From positions 1 through 35,508 of the forward strand of contig PERU01000036.1 in the NCBI GenBank assembly GCA_002928965.1: a stretch of DNA of 35,508 nucleotides. Direction: 5' to 3'. The notes under the pieces were generated by a model that saw nothing but the letters and a program-made list of their open reading frames with translations, made no database searches and was not told the DNA's origin. Each line of letters begins with the position of its first letter. The first letter of the stretch is position 1. Of the stretch, positions 25,838 through 33,884 are shown piece after piece. The DNA comes from Methylomonas sp. Its GTDB lineage: Bacteria; Pseudomonadota; Gammaproteobacteria; Methylococcales; Methylomonadaceae. Position numbers and translations under genes: made by a program.

Positions 25838-26545
25838 ATGAGTCAATTAACCCGAGAACTGGCCTTGCGCATAGCCTTGGCTTCGCGCGTACTGCCTGAT
25901 GTAAACGTACCTAAACTGATCGGCATTCTGCACGATAAAGTCGGCGCGCCATTAGACGATGAGAAACTCAAAGCCATTACCGTCACCAACCTGAAAACCG
26001 GCATCGGCAGCCTCGATGGTGAGGAAGACGGCGAAGATATAGGCATTGGGCTGGAGAATATCAAACTGGCCGTGCGTTATTTGTGGGGCGAGGAAGAAGC
26101 CGACGAAGGGTTACCCCAAGTCATGCCGTATAAAGACGGCGATTTACCGGAATCAATTCGGGTTGCAGTGGCATCGAACGTCGGCTCGCTACTCAATGGC
26201 CATTTCGGTTCCTGTATTCGTTTTCTGGTCTATCAATTATCGCGTGACGACTGCCGTTTAATCGACATTCGTTCGACTATTGAAGCCGACAGCAGCGACG
26301 ACCGCAACTTGTTTCGCGCCAATCTGATCAAGGATTGTCATGTTCTGTTCGTACAATCCATTGGCGGCCCAGCGGCGGCCAAAGTGGTTCGTGCCGATAT
26401 TTATCCCATCAAGGTACCCGATGTAATTGATGCGTTGGAAAAATTACACGAATTCCAAGCCGTATTCGACGCCGCCCCACCCTGGATGGCTAAAGCTCTG
26501 GGTCGCGGCGCCGAAGAAAGAAAACGTTTTGTGGCGCATGAATAA
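25838..26545 (+). CDS. nafY: NafY/NifY-family FeMo-co carrier protein
   Basis: A 235-residue protein in two parts. The N-terminal domain (about residues 1-100) resembles the nitrogenase-binding helical domain of NafY: TRELALRIALASRVLPDV, then KLKAITVTNLKTGI. The C-terminal NifX/NifB-type domain (about 105-235) has LLNGHFGSCIRFLVYQL, whose His matches the cofactor-binding His of this family, then FVQSIGGPAAAKVVRADIYPIKV. NafY binds FeMo-co and apo-dinitrogenase and aids cofactor insertion. The AGGTGA site before the ATG is good. Its place at the end of the rnf series is as in Azotobacter vinelandii. Confidence 0.9.
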   Translation: MSQLTRELALRIALASRVLPDVNVPKLIGILHDKVGAPLDDEKLKAITVTNLKTGIGSLDGEEDGEDIGIGLENIKLAVRYLWGEEEADEGLPQVMPYKDGDLPESIRVAVASNVGSLLNGHFGSCIRFLVYQLSRDDCRLIDIRSTIEADSSDDRNLFRANLIKDCHVLFVQSIGGPAAAKVVRADIYPIKVPDVIDALEKLHEFQAVFDAAPPWMAKALGRGAEERKRFVAHE

Positions 26546-26692
26546 GTCAAGATAGTGAACGTGGTCAGCATTAATGGTTCCCCGCATTAATGTTGTGCCG
26601 TTGTTGCGATTCAATCGGTCCCTTCTTCTCTGTGCTCCCTCTAATGAGGCTGTCTTATCTGCAATGATGCAGGTTAGGCTCAGCGTGGCAAA

Positions 26693-26717
26693 GCCCAACA
26701 GAATCCAAATGTTGGGC
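26693..26717 (+). terminator. Possible terminator or repeat hairpin after nafY
   Basis: GCCCAACA (26693-26700) pairs exactly with TGTTGGGC (26710-26717) across a 9-base loop. The downstream sequence TTCAGTTC is only weakly T-rich, so termination is uncertain, and it may be a dispersed repeat. Confidence 0.4.
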
Positions 26718-26829
26718 TTCAGTTCATTCAAGCTGCCTTTTACACTCTTCCCAATGCGGTAATGCGGTTAAGTCAAGACTTAACCGTTCGCGTCTATATC
26801 CTTGAAGGTACTGGTTTAGTCTTTTTCCG

Positions 26830-26995
26830 CTAGGAGCCTGTCCGAGAATAGGAATCGTCGCGGGGAAAAGCTATTTTGAGTCAGATTTGTTGATCATTTG
26901 AGGCGAATAGTGGTGCTATTTAACGAAAATGAGCGGGAAATCTGGCCAACAGGGATTTTCTGTAGCAGGTTCTCTATTCTCGGACAGGCGCCTAG
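26830..26995. mobile_element. MITE with IS5-type ends and CTAG target duplication
   Basis: The 158-bp element at 26834-26991 has 18-bp terminal inverted repeats: GAGCCTGTCCGAGAATAG on the left and CTATTCTCGGACAGGCGC on the right, with one mismatch in the pairing. It is flanked by CTAG on both sides (26830-26833 and 26992-26995), the target duplication typical of IS5-family transposition. There is no coding capacity, so it must have been moved in trans. It sits 59 bp before the NifA site of nifE. Confidence 0.85.
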
Positions 26996-27054
26996 TGCCA
27001 TTAACCCGCCGCAAGACCGGCCATTGTAGCCATTCTGCCTCCCCAAGCAGTGAT

Positions 27055-27070
27055 TGTCGGATTTACTACA
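27055..27070. promoter_or_regulatory. NifA upstream activator site for nifE
   Basis: TGT-CGGATTTACT-ACA is an exact TGT-N10-ACA match. It is only about 45 bases from the -24 element, closer than the usual 80-150 bases. Confidence 0.7.
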
Positions 27071-27114
27071 AACACTTATTTCTATAATTTCTTAATTTTC
27101 AGCAGCTTATGAAA

Positions 27115-27130
27115 TGGCACGCCGGTTGCA
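27115..27130 (+). promoter_or_regulatory. Sigma-54 promoter of the nifENX operon
   Basis: TGGCACGCCGGTTGCA is a perfect -24/-12 consensus. The transcription start is expected near 27142, 18 bases before the nifE ATG. Confidence 0.93.
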
Positions 27131-27159
27131 GTGATTAAGCTATAGACCAAGGTGACGCC

Positions 27160-28647
27160 ATGAAATCCAGCAAAGACATTGCAGAACTATTAGACGAGCC
27201 AGCTTGCGAACATAACAAGAAGGAAAAGTCTGGCTGTGCCAAACCCAAGCCGGGGTCGGCGGCGGGCGGTTGTGCATTTGATGGCGCTCAAATTGCTTTG
27301 CTGCCGATTGCCGATGTTGCTCATATTGTGCATGGCCCGATCGCTTGCGCCGGCAGTTCCTGGGATAACCGTGGCACGCGTTCATCGGGTTCTGAGTTAT
27401 ATCGAATTGGTATGACCACCGATTTGACCGAACAGGATGTAGTGATGGGTCGCAGCGAAAAGCGGCTATTCCATGCCATCAAACAGGCCATCGACAGTTA
27501 TAACCCGCCAGCCGTATTCATTTATAACACCTGTGTACCGGCCTTGGTGGGCGACGACATTAATGCAATTTGTAAATCCGCCAGCCAACGCTGGAACGTG
27601 CCTGTGGTACCTATCGACTGTGCCGGCTTTTACGGCACTAAAAATTTGGGCAACCGTATTGCCGGCGATGCCATGGTCAATCATGTCATCGGCACCCGCG
27701 ATCCCGACCCATTGCCTGCGAATGCTGAACGTCCCGGTTTCAAGATTCATGATGTCAATCTGGTCGGCGAATACAACATCGCCGGTGAATTTTGGCATGT
27801 CTTGCCCCTGCTGGATGAAATGGGTTTGCGGGTGCTGTGCACCCTGTCCGGTGACGCGCGTTTCCGCGAAGTCCAGACCATGCATAAAGCTGAAGTCAAC
27901 ATGATGGTCTGCTCCAAAGCCATGGTCAACGTCGCCCGCCGTCTGCAAAAACAATACGGCACGCCGTGGTTTGAAGGCAGTTTTTACGGCATTACCGACA
28001 CCAGTCAAGCCTTGCGCGATTTCGCCCGGATGATTAACGATCCCGATCTGACCGTTCGCACCGAAGCCATAATTACCCGCGAAGAATCGCGGATCCGTGC
28101 CGAACTGGCTCCCTGGAAAGCCAGACTGCAAGGCAAACGCGTGCTGTTATTTACCGGAGGCGTGAAGAGCTGGTCGGTAATTTCTGCCTTGCAGGATTTA
28201 GGCATGGTAGTCGTTGCCACCGGCACCAAAAAATCCACCGAGGAAGACAAGGCCCGTATTCGTGAATTGATGGGCGAAGACACACTGATGATCGAAGATG
28301 GCAGCCCGAAAGCCCTGTTAAAAGTCGTACGCGATTACAAGGCCGATATTTTGATCGCTGGCGGCAGGAATATGTACACCGCCTTAAAAGCGCGAGTTCC
28401 GTTTCTGGACATTAACCAGGAGCGGGAATTTGGTTACGAGGGTTACCAAGGCATGCTGGAGTTAGTTCGTCAGCTGGCCTTGACCATAGAAAGCCCGGTT
28501 TGGGAGGCAGTCCGAGCGCAGGCGCCTTGGAAAATGGCAAAGCCTTTAATCAATGTAGGATGTGCCGACGCAGGAGGCGCATCTGTCGCGAACGATGCGC
28601 TTCACTCTGTTCAGCACATCCTACAGAAAGTGGTTGTTACGGAGTAG
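27160..28647 (+). CDS. nifE: NifE, FeMo-co scaffold alpha subunit
   Basis: A 495-residue NifD-like protein. The N-terminal [32 protein letters not shown] (about residues 38-69) carries the Cys ligands of the NifEN Fe-S cluster, and [27 protein letters not shown] follows. [16 protein letters not shown] and [22 protein letters not shown] are family blocks. NifEN holds the NifB cofactor while Mo and homocitrate are added. It is about 20 residues longer than the Azotobacter protein (about 475): the last 31 residues come mostly from a 72-bp palindromic repeat at 28554-28625 that runs to the stop. nifN begins 4 bases later. Confidence 0.96.
   Translation: MKSSKDIAELLDEPACEHNKKEKSGCAKPKPGSAAGGCAFDGAQIALLPIADVAHIVHGPIACAGSSWDNRGTRSSGSELYRIGMTTDLTEQDVVMGRSEKRLFHAIKQAIDSYNPPAVFIYNTCVPALVGDDINAICKSASQRWNVPVVPIDCAGFYGTKNLGNRIAGDAMVNHVIGTRDPDPLPANAERPGFKIHDVNLVGEYNIAGEFWHVLPLLDEMGLRVLCTLSGDARFREVQTMHKAEVNMMVCSKAMVNVARRLQKQYGTPWFEGSFYGITDTSQALRDFARMINDPDLTVRTEAIITREESRIRAELAPWKARLQGKRVLLFTGGVKSWSVISALQDLGMVVVATGTKKSTEEDKARIRELMGEDTLMIEDGSPKALLKVVRDYKADILIAGGRNMYTALKARVPFLDINQEREFGYEGYQGMLELVRQLALTIESPVWEAVRAQAPWKMAKPLINVGCADAGGASVANDALHSVQHILQKVVVTE
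28554..28625. repeat. Complete REP-like palindromic repeat at the 3' end of nifE
   Basis: TGTAGGATGTGC (28554-28565) and GCACATCCTACA (28614-28625) are exact complements. The interior carries GGCGCATC and GATGCGC with TCGCGA at the centre. Related half copies lie at 705-740, 2549-2586 and 33168-33219. Here the repeat is inside a coding frame. Confidence 0.85.
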
Positions 28648-28651
28648 ACCC

Positions 28652-30049
28652 ATGGCCGAAATCCTCAAACGCAACAAAGCCCTTTCAGTCAACCCACTCA
28701 AAGCCAGCCAACCCATGGGCGGTGCATTAGCCTGTTTAGGCTTTGATCGGGCGATGCCCATGTTGCATGGCTCGCAAGGCTGCACGGCATTTGCCAAGGT
28801 ATTTTTTGTGCGGCATTTCCGCGAACCGATTCCACTGCAAACCACAGCCATGGATCAAGCCAGTTCGATAATGGGGGCGGATGAGAATGTCATCGAAGGC
28901 ATTAAAGCCATAGCCGAAAAATCCAATCCGGCCTTAATCGCTGTGCTGACCACAGGCCTGGCGGAAACCCAGGGCTGTGATGTGCATCGTAATCTACGCG
29001 AGTTTCGGGATAAATATCCCGAATACGCTCATGTTGCGGTAGTGGCGGTTAACACCCCGGATTTTAGCGGCTGCGTCGAAACAGGCTTCGCCGCCACCCT
29101 CTACGAAATCGTCAAAACTCTGGTGCCCGATGCAACCAGTGCCGGCACCAAACCAGGCACTCGGCAGCGTCAGGTGAACGTACTGGTCAGCCCAATGTTG
29201 ACGCCGGGTGATCTGGAAGCATTGCGCGACTTGATCGAGCACTTCAATTTAAGGCCAGTATTGATACCGGATTTATCGGATTCACTGGATGGCAGCCTCA
29301 CAGAAGATGAATTTTCGCCAGTCACCATCGGCGGCACAGCAGTTTCGGAACTGGCAACGCTTGGTGAAGCCAAGGCAACTTTGGTGATTGGTGCCTCGCT
29401 GCACAAAACCGGCGAACTGCTACAGGAAAAAACCGGCGTTCCCAGCTTTTACTTTGACCATTTATATGGGTTACAAGCCAATGATGCGTTGGTTGCAACC
29501 TTGGCGGATATTAGCGAATTACCAGTACCCTCTCGTATTGAACGCCAGCGTTCGCAGTTGCAGGATGCCATGCTCGACACGCATTTCATGCTGGGACAAT
29601 TACGGGTCGCCATCGCCGCCGATCCCGATCAACTCAATGCCTTTGTGCATCTGGTCAAAGGCATGGGGGCGGAAGTAGTCGTCGCCATCAGCGCATCCAA
29701 TGCCCCGATATTAACCCACATGCCAGTGGACAGCATCAAGATAGGTGACTTGGAAGATCTGGAATTGTTGGCCAAACAACACAAGGCACAATTGCTGATC
29801 GGTAACTCCCATGCCTGCGCCAGTGCGGAGCGGTTAGGTATCCCCATTCTGCGCGCTGGTTTTCCGTTATTCGATATCATCGGCGGTTATCAAAAAACCT
29901 GGATTGGCTACCGTGGCAGTCGACAGGCACTATTCGACCTGGCCAATCTGGTGATTAATTTCGCACACGAAGAAATCGAGGTGTATCACTCGCCGTATGC
30001 GCAAAAACTCGCATCCGAACGTCACGCCTGCACGCCGTCATGTCATTAG
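28652..30049 (+). CDS. nifN: NifN, FeMo-co scaffold beta subunit
   Basis: A 465-residue NifK-like protein: [39 protein letters not shown] (about residues 7-45, with the cluster Cys), then [20 protein letters not shown] and [12 protein letters not shown]. It pairs with NifE as an alpha2beta2 scaffold. The ATG at 28652 has a GGAG site 7 bases upstream and gives the family N-terminus. A longer in-frame start at 28562 merely translates the repeat at the end of nifE and is rejected. The gap to nifE is 4 bases. Confidence 0.96.
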   Translation: MAEILKRNKALSVNPLKASQPMGGALACLGFDRAMPMLHGSQGCTAFAKVFFVRHFREPIPLQTTAMDQASSIMGADENVIEGIKAIAEKSNPALIAVLTTGLAETQGCDVHRNLREFRDKYPEYAHVAVVAVNTPDFSGCVETGFAATLYEIVKTLVPDATSAGTKPGTRQRQVNVLVSPMLTPGDLEALRDLIEHFNLRPVLIPDLSDSLDGSLTEDEFSPVTIGGTAVSELATLGEAKATLVIGASLHKTGELLQEKTGVPSFYFDHLYGLQANDALVATLADISELPVPSRIERQRSQLQDAMLDTHFMLGQLRVAIAADPDQLNAFVHLVKGMGAEVVVAISASNAPILTHMPVDSIKIGDLEDLELLAKQHKAQLLIGNSHACASAERLGIPILRAGFPLFDIIGGYQKTWIGYRGSRQALFDLANLVINFAHEEIEVYHSPYAQKLASERHACTPSCH

Positions 30050-30093
30050 CACGCCGCATGCAGGTTTTGCATCCCAACGACCAGGAGACACCG

Positions 30094-30525
30094 ATGGCTA
30101 CCGGCATCAAAGTCGCTTTCGCCACCACTGACATGGTGCACGTCAATCAGCATTTCGGCTCTGCCAAGTCGTTTGCCGTCTATACGGTCAATCCTGAGCA
30201 AGCCGAATTATTGGAAGCAGCTCAGTTTGGTGAACTGGCGCAGGACGGCAACGAAGATAAATTGTCGGTCAAGATTCAATTGTTGGATGGTTGTGCGGCT
30301 GTTTACTGCCAAGCCATCGGTGCCTCGGCCATCAAACAAATCGTCGCCCAAGGCATCCAGCCTATCAAGGTTCATGAAGGCAGCACCATCAAAAATTTGA
30401 TCAGTGATCTGCAAGGTGAAATGAAAGCCGGACCATCGAGTTGGCTGGCTAAAGCGATTAACCAGCATAAAGGTCCCGATCCGCAGCGGTTTGATGCGAT
30501 GGAAAACGAGGGTTGGGAGGAATGA
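30094..30525 (+). CDS. nifX: NifX, FeMo-co precursor carrier
   Basis: A 143-residue protein of the NifX/NifB C-terminal fold. IKVAFATTDMVHVNQHFGSAKSFAVYTV (about residues 5-32) includes the HFGS cofactor-binding His. LDGCAAVYCQAIGASAIKQIVAQGIQPIKV is the second family block. NifX carries NifB-co or VK-cluster between NifB and NifEN. The ATG at 30094 has a CAGGAGA site; an upstream frame start inside nifN's end is not needed. A repeat follows the stop. Confidence 0.94.
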   Translation: MATGIKVAFATTDMVHVNQHFGSAKSFAVYTVNPEQAELLEAAQFGELAQDGNEDKLSVKIQLLDGCAAVYCQAIGASAIKQIVAQGIQPIKVHEGSTIKNLISDLQGEMKAGPSSWLAKAINQHKGPDPQRFDAMENEGWEE

Positions 30526-30667
30526 GCGGCGTAGGGCGGAAAAGCGTAGCGCCTTCCGACAATATTCGAAGCCATCCGGCGCATGACGCTAACGCTTATG
30601 CGCCCTACCCCCGCTTGGCACAAAAAATGATCCTATCAATTTACTAAAAATCAACAGGAGATCCACC
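30526..30667. repeat. BIME-like palindrome after nifX
   Basis: GTAGGGCG (30531-30538) pairs with CGCCCTAC (30601-30608), and the interior AAGCGTAGCG/CGCTAACGCTT pairs imperfectly. It separates nifENX from the DUF269 gene and may act in mRNA processing. A near-miss -24/-12 sequence (30616-30631) follows it. Confidence 0.6.
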
Positions 30668-31141
30668 ATGTCTCAACCCGCATTAGCCATAGAATCCGGC
30701 GATCCCTACATGACATCCGATGTCGTGGTGGAAATGCTGAAACAATTGCGTGCCCTCGACACCTACGACAGTTACGAAGGCTGGTCCGAGGAAAAAATCA
30801 TCGATCCGTTGGTGATGACCAAAGAACGCAAACGCGAAATCCCTATCATCGGCGACCCTGATGAAACCACGTTGGCACGGGTTAAAGCCTACTACAACAG
30901 CATCGCTTCGCTGATCGAGAAAAAGTCCGGCTTGATGGCTGTGCCGGTGATCAATATTACTCATGAAGGCTTTGGCCGCGCTTTCATCTTGGTCGGTAAA
31001 TTGATCGTCGTCGATAAAACCTTGCGCGATGTACATCGGTTTGGTTTTCCGAGTCTGGAAGATTTGGCGGCCAAAACCGAAGTGGTCATCGACAAAGCTA
31101 TAGGCTTGATCGAACAATTTAGAGAAGTCGCTGAAGCCTGA
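30668..31141 (+). CDS. NifX-associated nitrogen fixation protein (DUF269)
   Basis: A 157-residue protein of the NifX-associated family, recognised from DTYDSYEGWSEEKIIDPLVM (about residues 36-55), then REIPIIGDPDETTLARVKAYYN and a C-terminal block GRAFILVGKLIVVDKTLRDVHRFGFPS (about 107-133). It is always found in nif clusters next to nifX. It is thought to assist FeMo-co synthesis, but its biochemical role is not established. AGGAGA lies before the ATG. It is the first of a tight set of three with the DUF683 gene and fdxB. Confidence 0.93.
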   Translation: MSQPALAIESGDPYMTSDVVVEMLKQLRALDTYDSYEGWSEEKIIDPLVMTKERKREIPIIGDPDETTLARVKAYYNSIASLIEKKSGLMAVPVINITHEGFGRAFILVGKLIVVDKTLRDVHRFGFPSLEDLAAKTEVVIDKAIGLIEQFREVAEA

Positions 31142-31152
31142 GGTGTGCTGCC

Positions 31153-31368
31153 ATGACTGAAGAAGAACTGAAAAAACTGGAAAAGGACGTCAAGAAAACC
31201 AAACGACTGGCGAGTGAAGCGGCGATGGAATTACACGATTTGATCGAAGATAGATTGCCTGATGCTTACGGCGAATTGATGGGCATCGCCCAGACTACAT
31301 ACGATGCCTGCAAAGCCTGGGATGAAGCCAATCAGAAGTTTCTGGCCGCCAGCAGCGCCACAGCCTGA
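31153..31368 (+). CDS. Small DUF683 (CCE_0567-type) nif protein
   Basis: A 71-residue helical protein: a charged N-terminal coil (EEELKKLEKDVKKTKRLASEA), then AAMELHDLIEDRLPDAYGELM and QTTYDACKAWDEANQKF. This matches the small metal-binding helical family found between the NifX-associated gene and fdxB in many diazotrophs. It lies 11 bases after the previous stop and 9 bases before the next start. Confidence 0.9.
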   Translation: MTEEELKKLEKDVKKTKRLASEAAMELHDLIEDRLPDAYGELMGIAQTTYDACKAWDEANQKFLAASSATA

Positions 31369-31377
31369 GGAATCGAT

Positions 31378-31683
31378 ATGAGCGAATTTGTTACCGGCAC
31401 CACCTTTGGCGGCACAGTCTGGACACCCAATTATGTGACCGATTTGAATCAACGTACCTGTATCGGTTGCGGACGCTGTTTTAAAGTATGTCCGCGCGAT
31501 GTGTTTGATTTGATCGATAAGGATGACGCCGACGATTTTGATGATGATTACGGCGATTTTGAAGACGACGACAATACTATGGTCATGAGCCTGAAAAACC
31601 CGGCCGATTGTATCGGTTGCGAAGCCTGTTCCAAGGTGTGTCCGAAAGATTGTTTTACGCATGAACACAAACAGGCTGCCTAG
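31378..31683 (+). CDS. fdxB: FdxB, nif-specific ferredoxin III
   Basis: A 101-residue ferredoxin with two 4Fe-4S sites, [15 protein letters not shown] (about residues 28-42) and [14 protein letters not shown] (about 80-93). They are separated by a strongly acidic insertion rich in Asp ([20 protein letters not shown], about 48-67), as in nif ferredoxins of this type. It is likely an electron donor in cofactor assembly or to nitrogenase. Last gene of the nifENX segment before a repeat-filled gap. Confidence 0.94.
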   Translation: MSEFVTGTTFGGTVWTPNYVTDLNQRTCIGCGRCFKVCPRDVFDLIDKDDADDFDDDYGDFEDDDNTMVMSLKNPADCIGCEACSKVCPKDCFTHEHKQAA

Positions 31684-31830
31684 CGATTATGGTTAACCCG
31701 GCCCTTAAATACCGCCCTTGGGTGTTGAGCCTGGAAGGGAAGTCCACATCAGGGCTTCGACAGGCTCAGGGCGAATATAACAGGCCGGGTTTATTGGGTT
31801 AGTTAGTTTATTTCTTAACTGGGGCACATT
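31684..31830. other. fdxB-clpX2 gap holding a palindromic element
   Basis: Mostly occupied by the TTAA-bounded element at 31693-31795. No -24/-12 promoter is seen, so clpX2 and nifF may be read from upstream or from an unseen promoter. Confidence 0.6.
31693..31795. repeat. TTAA-bounded palindromic repeat element, third copy
   Basis: The arms TTAACCCGGCCCTTAAATA (31693-31711) and GGCCGGGTT (31783-31791) pair. The core carries CGCCC...TTGAGCCTG and CAGGCTCAGGGCG, the same core type as the copy in the cytochrome leader. Unlike the two copies near 4300 and 5100, this one is intergenic. Confidence 0.7.
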
Positions 31831-33123
31831 ATGGTCAAAGAATCCAAGCATTGTTCGTTTTGTGGGATTGAAGCTTCGGCTACGGTGCCCATGATTGCCG
31901 GTACCGATGGTTTTATCTGCGAGGCTTGCGTGATGCTGGCCAGCCAGGTGGTTTCCAGTTGGGGCAAGAAAAAAGCCTTGAATGAAATGCAGACCACACT
32001 GCCCAAACCCGCCGGCATCAAATCCTTACTGGATCAATACGTCATTGGTCAACATCTGGCCAAGGAAATATTGGCAGTGGCGGTTTACAACCATTACAAA
32101 CGCCTGAAACATGAAAGTAGCAAGACTGACAGTGTTGGGCCTGTCGACGGTGAAGTGGAAATTGGCAAATCCAATATTTTACTAATCGGTCCTTCCGGCA
32201 CCGGCAAAACCTTGCTGGCCAGTACATTGGCAAAAATTGTCGGTGTGCCGTTTGCGGTAGCCGATGCCACCACCCTCACCCAAGCCGGTTATGTCGGAGA
32301 TGACGTGGAAAATATCCTGGTGCGCTTGCTGGATATGGCCGACGGCCAAATCAGTAAAGCCGAATGGGGCATTGTGTATATCGACGAAATCGACAAAATC
32401 GCTCGCAGCCCGGAGCAAGCCTTCGGCACCCGCGATGTATCCGGCGAAGGTGTGCAACAAGCTTTGCTGCGACTGGTGGAAGGCTCGCAAGTGAAGATTC
32501 CCGCCAAAGGTCGGCGTAAAGACAGTGGTAACGATACCTTGATGATCGATACCCGCAACATTCTGTTCATTGCTGGTGGTGCGTTTCCGGGCCTGGAAAA
32601 ACACGTTGAGAAACGTTTGCAACCACCCAAAACAGCGATTGGCTTTCACGCCGAGGTCAATAACAGCCTGGAAAAACCCACGCTGGAAGCCATGTTGAAT
32701 GCCACCCAGCCGGACGATTTGAAACGCTTTGGGCTGATTCCGGAATTTATAGGCCGCTTCCCGGTGCTGGCCCCGCTGGAACCATTGGATGTGGATGCCC
32801 TGATTCAAGTATTGACCGAACCCAAAAATGCCCTGGTCAAACAATATCAACAGTTGTTTGCTTTTGACGATGTGCAATTGGAATTTAGTCAGGATGCACT
32901 GGTGGAAATTGCCGAAAAGGCCATCGAACGCAACACCGGTGCCCGCGGTTTGCGCAGCATCATGGAGCATGTGTTACGCAAAACCATGTTCGACGTACCC
33001 TCTCGAGACAATGTCGAGCGGTGTATCGTCAATGCCGAAGTGATTCGGGGTGAATCCGAGATACAGATTATCGAGAAGGCTGCGGATGGTACGACTGACT
33101 TACAACGCTCCTCTGCAGGGTAA
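31831..33123 (+). CDS. ClpX-type AAA+ unfoldase of the nif region (ClpX2-like)
   Basis: A 430-residue ClpX. The N-terminal zinc finger CSFCGIEAS...FICEACV (about residues 7-35) is intact. The AAA+ domain has Walker A GPSGTGKT (about 120), the pore loop ADATTLTQAGYVGDDVENI, and Walker B IVYIDEIDKI; the C-terminal FIGRFPVLAPLEPL and RNTGARGLRSIMEHVL are typical. Its position before glutaredoxin and flavodoxin matches the clpX2 gene of the Azotobacter nif region, so it is probably a second, nif-linked copy and not the housekeeping clpX-clpP pair (no clpP is near). It may clear NifB or NifEN, as proposed for ClpX2. Copy number in the genome cannot be seen here. Confidence 0.9.
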   Translation: MVKESKHCSFCGIEASATVPMIAGTDGFICEACVMLASQVVSSWGKKKALNEMQTTLPKPAGIKSLLDQYVIGQHLAKEILAVAVYNHYKRLKHESSKTDSVGPVDGEVEIGKSNILLIGPSGTGKTLLASTLAKIVGVPFAVADATTLTQAGYVGDDVENILVRLLDMADGQISKAEWGIVYIDEIDKIARSPEQAFGTRDVSGEGVQQALLRLVEGSQVKIPAKGRRKDSGNDTLMIDTRNILFIAGGAFPGLEKHVEKRLQPPKTAIGFHAEVNNSLEKPTLEAMLNATQPDDLKRFGLIPEFIGRFPVLAPLEPLDVDALIQVLTEPKNALVKQYQQLFAFDDVQLEFSQDALVEIAEKAIERNTGARGLRSIMEHVLRKTMFDVPSRDNVERCIVNAEVIRGESEIQIIEKAADGTTDLQRSSAG

Positions 33124-33248
33124 AACCAACACACTGTGTAAGCAACGTTTACCTTGCTTGTACCCCAGAGGGCATCATTCGCGACCGATGCGCTTCGCTA
33201 TCGCTCAGCACATCCTACAAACTTTATTAATTTATTGAGACATTTACC
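33124..33248. repeat. clpX2-grx gap with a half REP-like repeat
   Basis: Bases 33168-33219 match the right half of the 72-bp repeat, with the core TCGCGACCGATGCGCTTCG and the end CACATCCTACA. No other signal is seen. Confidence 0.65.
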
Positions 33249-33863
33249 ATGAGCACCAAAGACATCATCCTTAAACAGCTGGCCGACAACCCGGTCATTA
33301 TCTACATCAAGGGCGTGCCTTCGGCGCCGGAATGCGGCTTTTCGGCAAAAGCCATAGCCATTCTGAATGAAACCAAAGTACCGTTTGCCTATGTCGATGT
33401 TTTGAAAGCACCCTTCATCCGCGACCGCTTGCCGTCGGTATCAAAATGGCCCACCTTTCCGCAATTATTCGTCAAAGGCGAATTGCTGGGCGGCGCTGAC
33501 ATCGTTGAATCGATGCATAACGATGGCTCATTGCTGCCGTTGCTACAGGCAGCGGTGCAGAAAACCGACGAAACCGCCCCCACCACCATCAGCCATTCTG
33601 AAGTTGAGGCATTGATTGGCGCAGACTACCCGCAAGCAGAAATTCATATCGAAGGCCAAGGCTGCGATTTAACCATCAGCGTCATCAGCGACTTGTTCGA
33701 TGGTCAAACCCTGATCAAACAGCACCAAGGCGTGATGGCCACCTTGGCTGAACCGCTGGCCTCCGGCCGCTTACATGCTGTGACCTTAAAAACGTATACC
33801 CCCGCCCAATGGCAACCGCAACAACCGGCTGCTGGCACGGGGCTACTGCAAATTCAACTGTAA
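33249..33863 (+). CDS. Monothiol glutaredoxin fused to a BolA domain
   Basis: A 204-residue two-domain protein. Residues 1-105 are a CGFS monothiol glutaredoxin (Grx4/GrxD type): CGFS at 29-32, then KWPTFPQLFVKGELLGGADIVESMHNDG. Residues about 115-195 are a BolA/IbaG-like domain: SEVEALIGADYPQAEIHIEGQGC, then VISDLFDGQTLIKQHQGVMATL and HAVTLKTYTPAQW. In BolA2-type partners a Cys or His of the variable loop and one invariant C-terminal His ligate a 2Fe-2S cluster with the Grx Cys. Cys139 and His176 stand at those places. Grx and BolA normally are separate partners, and here they are covalently joined. It is probably an Fe-S carrier for nitrogenase or related proteins. It lies 21 bases before nifF. 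Confidence 0.9.
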   Translation: MSTKDIILKQLADNPVIIYIKGVPSAPECGFSAKAIAILNETKVPFAYVDVLKAPFIRDRLPSVSKWPTFPQLFVKGELLGGADIVESMHNDGSLLPLLQAAVQKTDETAPTTISHSEVEALIGADYPQAEIHIEGQGCDLTISVISDLFDGQTLIKQHQGVMATLAEPLASGRLHAVTLKTYTPAQWQPQQPAAGTGLLQIQL

Positions 33864-33884
33864 TCCACTCAAGGAGATACGACC

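Larger units (their letters stand above)
26546..27159. other. nafY-nifE intergenic region: hairpin, MITE and nifE control region
   Basis: About 610 bases without a gene. In order: a candidate nafY terminator hairpin (26693-26717), an IS5-type MITE (26830-26995), a NifA site (27055-27070) and the nifE sigma-54 promoter (27115-27130). Confidence 0.8.

Noticed and set aside
28562-28651. Longer NifN start adding 30 residues
   Set aside because: The extra codons translate the palindromic repeat at the end of nifE; the ATG at 28652 has a good ribosome site and the family N-terminus.
30616-30631. Sigma-54-like sequence TGGCACAAAAAATGAT before the DUF269 gene
   Set aside because: The -24 block is good but the obligatory GC of the -12 block is GA, and no NifA site is near; at best a decayed promoter.
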